A stretch of 64,000 bases of DNA from Azolla caroliniana (lineage: Eukaryota > Polypodiophyta): positions 18,476,001 through 18,540,000 of the forward strand of contig JBHGNT010000005.1 in assembly GCA_043228905.1 (NCBI GenBank), read 5' to 3'. The position numbers and the translations under genes were made by a program. The first letter of the stretch is position 1; each line of letters begins with the position of its first letter. The notes below the pieces were generated by a model, which saw only the letters and a program-made list of their open reading frames with translations, ran no database searches and was not told the origin of the DNA. Below, one piece after another: positions 61,317 through 64,000 of the stretch.

Positions 61317-61705
61317 TGTTGAGAGACAAGCTCAACATCGGCCGGATCGGTTGAAGAAGCCGAGGACCGGATCGGTTGGGACCGATCGGTTAGGCCAAGT
61401 GCATACACCGGGAGGTCGTTAGGAAAGATATTCCGTGAGGAATATATTTGGGAGTTAGTGTAGGAGCTCTTGATGAGCATTGAAGTATTGTCAGTACTTC
61501 GGTCAGTCCTTCTAGGACTTGTATAAAAGTGCTCACTGAGCACGTCTTATGTACAGAGATTGAGTATTATTGTTGAATATAGTTTTTTGTGTTTCTCTCT
61601 CGGTCTCTCCCGCGTATACCGTGTAAGCCTAAGCTCTCCATTGAACCTGAGTTTCCTTCCTCTGTTCTGTCTTCATACTTTCTTTCGCACACTACTTTCT
61701 ACATG
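61317..61705 (+). repeat. 5' LTR of copia E2
   Basis: 389 bp, TGTTGAGAGACAAG...CTTTCTACA, with TATAAAAGTGCTCACTGAGC near 61523. Confidence 0.93.
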
Positions 61706-61717
61706 GTATCAGAGCGT
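61706..61717 (+). promoter_or_regulatory. Copia E2 primer-binding site
   Basis: TGGTATCAGAGC directly at the LTR end; initiator-Met type. Confidence 0.96.
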
Positions 61718-61775
61718 GAGGGTTGAGAACCTCTCTGCAGCCGACACAGCTTGACGAAGAAGAACAAGAAGAACG

Positions 61776-64000
61776 ATGGATAGAGGCATGGCGAGCTCGC
61801 TTCCAACAGAGAAGCTCGACAGAACCAACTACGCGTCTTGGTCCTACAAGATGCACCAATACTTGCTCGGGCACGACTACTGGAGTTATGTCGAAGGAGC
61901 TAATGACACGGCACCCGAATCGACACACACAGACTTCCCGTCGTGGGAGCAATCGGCGAGCAGGGTACTATACTGCTTTGCGTTGTGTGTGGGAGAAAAG
62001 CTATTGAGCTATGTTCGGGATGCAAAGACGCCGAAGGGTGCGTGGGAAAATCTGAAGAAGATTTTCGCCGCGAGCACCACAGCTAGGAAGCTTCAGCTCC
62101 GATAGGAGTTGAGCAACCTATGACAACGCGACTTGTTGGTGGCGGACTATATCTCGAAGATCAAGGATATCTGCAACTCCCTCGCCTCCATAGAGGTGAA
62201 CATTGAGGAGAGCAAGATGGTCCAGATCTGTCTCGAAGGTTTGGCGTCGAAGTTCGGAGCGTTCCGAACGGCTGTGTGTACTCGGGAGAATACGCCGTCC
62301 TTTTTCGACTTACAGTCGATGCTCTTGGTAGAGGAGAACCACGCGGGTGCGTCGACGAGCACGCACACCGACAACAAGATGTTGTACACGGAGGGAGAAA
62401 GGCCCCGTGGTCGTGGCGGATGAGGCGAGTCGGCGCGCAATGGAGGCGGCCGACGTGATCAAGGAAGAAGGCACCGAAGTGATGCCGATAGCAACACCGG
62501 ACCCTCCGGAAACAGGGGGAGTCGAAGCGATGAGAACCGGCAAGGGAAGGCCATCGCGGAGTGCTGGTACTGTGGCAAGAAAGGCCACAGGGAAAGTGAG
62601 TGCTGGAAGAAGCGCGCCGATTCGGAGAGAACTGGTTCCGGGAACGGCTCCAGACATACCGACAAGGGAAATCGGCAACGATCGCACTACGCTGAAGACT
62701 CCGGGAGAGCCGGAGAAGGGTCTGTCTTCGTGACGAGACATGAAGCAAACTCAATGAAACAGAGCACCCCGAGATCGGACGAGGTGTGGTACGTAGACTC
62801 TGGCGCGTCAAACCACATGACAAGCCATAAGGAGTGGTTCTCATACCTTGAAAAACCGATACAACCTGGAGTAGTCGCAACAGGAGACGACACTCCGCAT
62901 CCGATCGCGAATGTCGGAGAAGTTCCCCTTAGCCATGTCGAGCAGAAAGCGAAACTCAAGAACGTGCTGCACGTTCCGACAATCACGAAGAACTTGGTCT
63001 CGGTCGGATAGATCGTCGACCAAGGGATGGAGGTTCGGTTTACACACCTCGGGTGCTTCATTGAGGAAGAAGGCCATGTGATTGCGCAAGGGCGCAGAGA
63101 CGGGAGGATGTTCATCCTCGACTCCACTGACGGAGGCACCGCAATGTTCGCGAAGGGACAAAAGACCGAGTCGGACATCGACTTGTGGCACAAGCGGATA
63201 GGCCATGTCAACCACCAGCGGCTTCAAGATCTGCAATCGAAACAGGTAGTGTTCGGATTGCCCAAGTTTAGTGGCCGAAAGGCACAAATTTGTGAAGCCT
63301 GCTAGCTCGGGAAGCAACACCGACTTCCTTTCCCCAACGAGCGAAACCGGAGCCGGAACAAGCTCGACCTTATACACTCGGATGTGTGGCGGCCGGCACA
63401 AAACGTTAGTCTTGGCGGGAGCCGATATTTTGTCTCCTTCATCGACGACCACACGCGGCACACGTGGATCTACCTCATTGAGAGGAAGAGCGAAGTCTTT
63501 GACTGTTTCCGGGACCTCAAAGGGTTCGTGGAAGCCGAAACGGGACGAAAGATCAAGTGTCTGCGGTCGGATGGCGGGAAAGAGTACTTTTCCGGTCAAT
63601 TCAACGGTTACCTACAACAAATGGGAATTCGGCGTGAATTCAGTTGTAGATACACGCCAGAGCAGAACGGCGTGGCCGAGAGAAAGAATCGGTCGATTGT
63701 GGAAGCAGCACGGGCAATGCTGGAGGAGAAGAGCTTGCCCAAGTTCTACTGGGCCGAGGTGGTAAGGACCGCGGTATACATCCAGAACCGGATTGGAGAC
63801 AAAGTGTCGGCGCACGAGCTATATTTCGGAACGAAGCCGAACTTGCGACACTTGAGGGTGTTCGGTAGCATTGCGTATGTGCATGTACCGAAGGAGAAAA
63901 GGAGGAAGCTGGACGCAAAGGCCGAGAAGTGCATCTTGGTCGGTTACTCGGACGAGCAGAAGGGTTATAAGTGCTATAACCCTCGCACCAAACAAGCGCG
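61776..64000 (+). pseudogene. gag-pol: Copia E2 gag-pol, partial
   Basis: One frame to the window edge, with nonsense codons but no frameshift. Gag from ATG 61776 (SSLPTEKLDRTNYASWSYKM; KMVQICLEGLASKFGAFR; SFFDLQSMLLVEENHAG), CCHC knuckle near 62567 (CWYCGKKGHRESEC), protease WYVDSGASNHMTSH near 62790, pre-integrase LWHKRIGHVNHQRLQDLQSK near 63185, integrase FVSFIDDHTRHTWIYLIE, a core Asp in LRSDGGKEYFSG, and PEQNGVAERKNRS near 63660. Stops at about 62103, 62121, 62421, 63009 and 63303, all reachable by C-to-T or G-to-A changes. RT and beyond are outside the window. Confidence 0.92.

Larger units (their letters stand above)
61317..64000 (+). mobile_element. Copia element E2, 5' part
   Basis: Plus-strand copia with 5' LTR, PBS, gag, protease and most of integrase; runs off the right edge. 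Same family as E1, which it overlaps from the pre-integrase domain onward. Confidence 0.92.

Overview
This is nuclear DNA of a land plant. It holds one ordinary host gene and is otherwise almost entirely nested LTR retrotransposons. The host gene is a UPL5-type HECT ubiquitin ligase at 33011-39114, with three exons and GT-AG introns. The retroelement types (Ty1/copia with initiator-Met primer sites, Tat-like Ty3/gypsy, one LINE) and the many CpG-to-TpG type stop codons also fit a methylated plant genome. The species cannot be named from the sequence.

Layout, left to right. (1) 1-12576 is a stack of insertions. Gypsy chromovirus S1 (44-5729, minus) sits in the protease of copia F (1-7294, minus). 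F sits in copia E1 (7295-11681, plus). E1 sits in the 3' part of a Tat-like gypsy, G (11682-12576). (2) Copia A (12864-28081, plus; CCCCC target duplication) lies in a small gag-like fragment. A is itself split by the Tat-like gypsy T (17534-26942, minus; TCCAC duplication). (3) 28082-31060 holds GC-rich tandem-repeat DNA and another Tat-like LTR. (4) 31061-33010 is the upstream region of the host gene and contains a 5'-truncated LINE. (5) 33011-39114 is the HECT gene. (6) 39115-61168 holds two tandem copies of copia B (minus) that share one LTR (B1 40087-56569, B2 56285-61168). B1 carries copia C (41497-52614), which carries the intact chromovirus S2 (45453-51134), and also a chimeric gag element, D (52708-55375). 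(7) 61317-64000 is the 5' part of copia E2, the same family as E1.

The most unusual system is the S1/S2 chromovirus family. Gag, pol and a C-terminal chromodomain resemble the Tf1/sushi branch rather than the usual seed-plant chromoviruses. No tRNA primer site follows the LTR. Instead, 2 nt inside the LTR there is a 12-13 nt segment complementary to a segment starting 32 nt after the TATA box, where the mRNA should begin. The two elements differ in this sequence, but each pair still matches, which points to Tf1-like self-primed reverse transcription. Both LTRs also carry arrays of perfect heat-shock-element modules just upstream of TATA. S2 has open gag and pol frames and LTRs in which I see no difference, so it may be recently active.

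The Tat-like family is the second unusual system. Element T has a 1,846-codon gag-pol frame with one stop, a Q/N-rich prion-like Gag segment bracketed by zinc knuckles, and a 916-codon coiled-coil extra ORF. Next to the 3' LTR it has a motif that is the reverse complement of the presumed primer-binding site; the same motif recurs in two other elements of the window.
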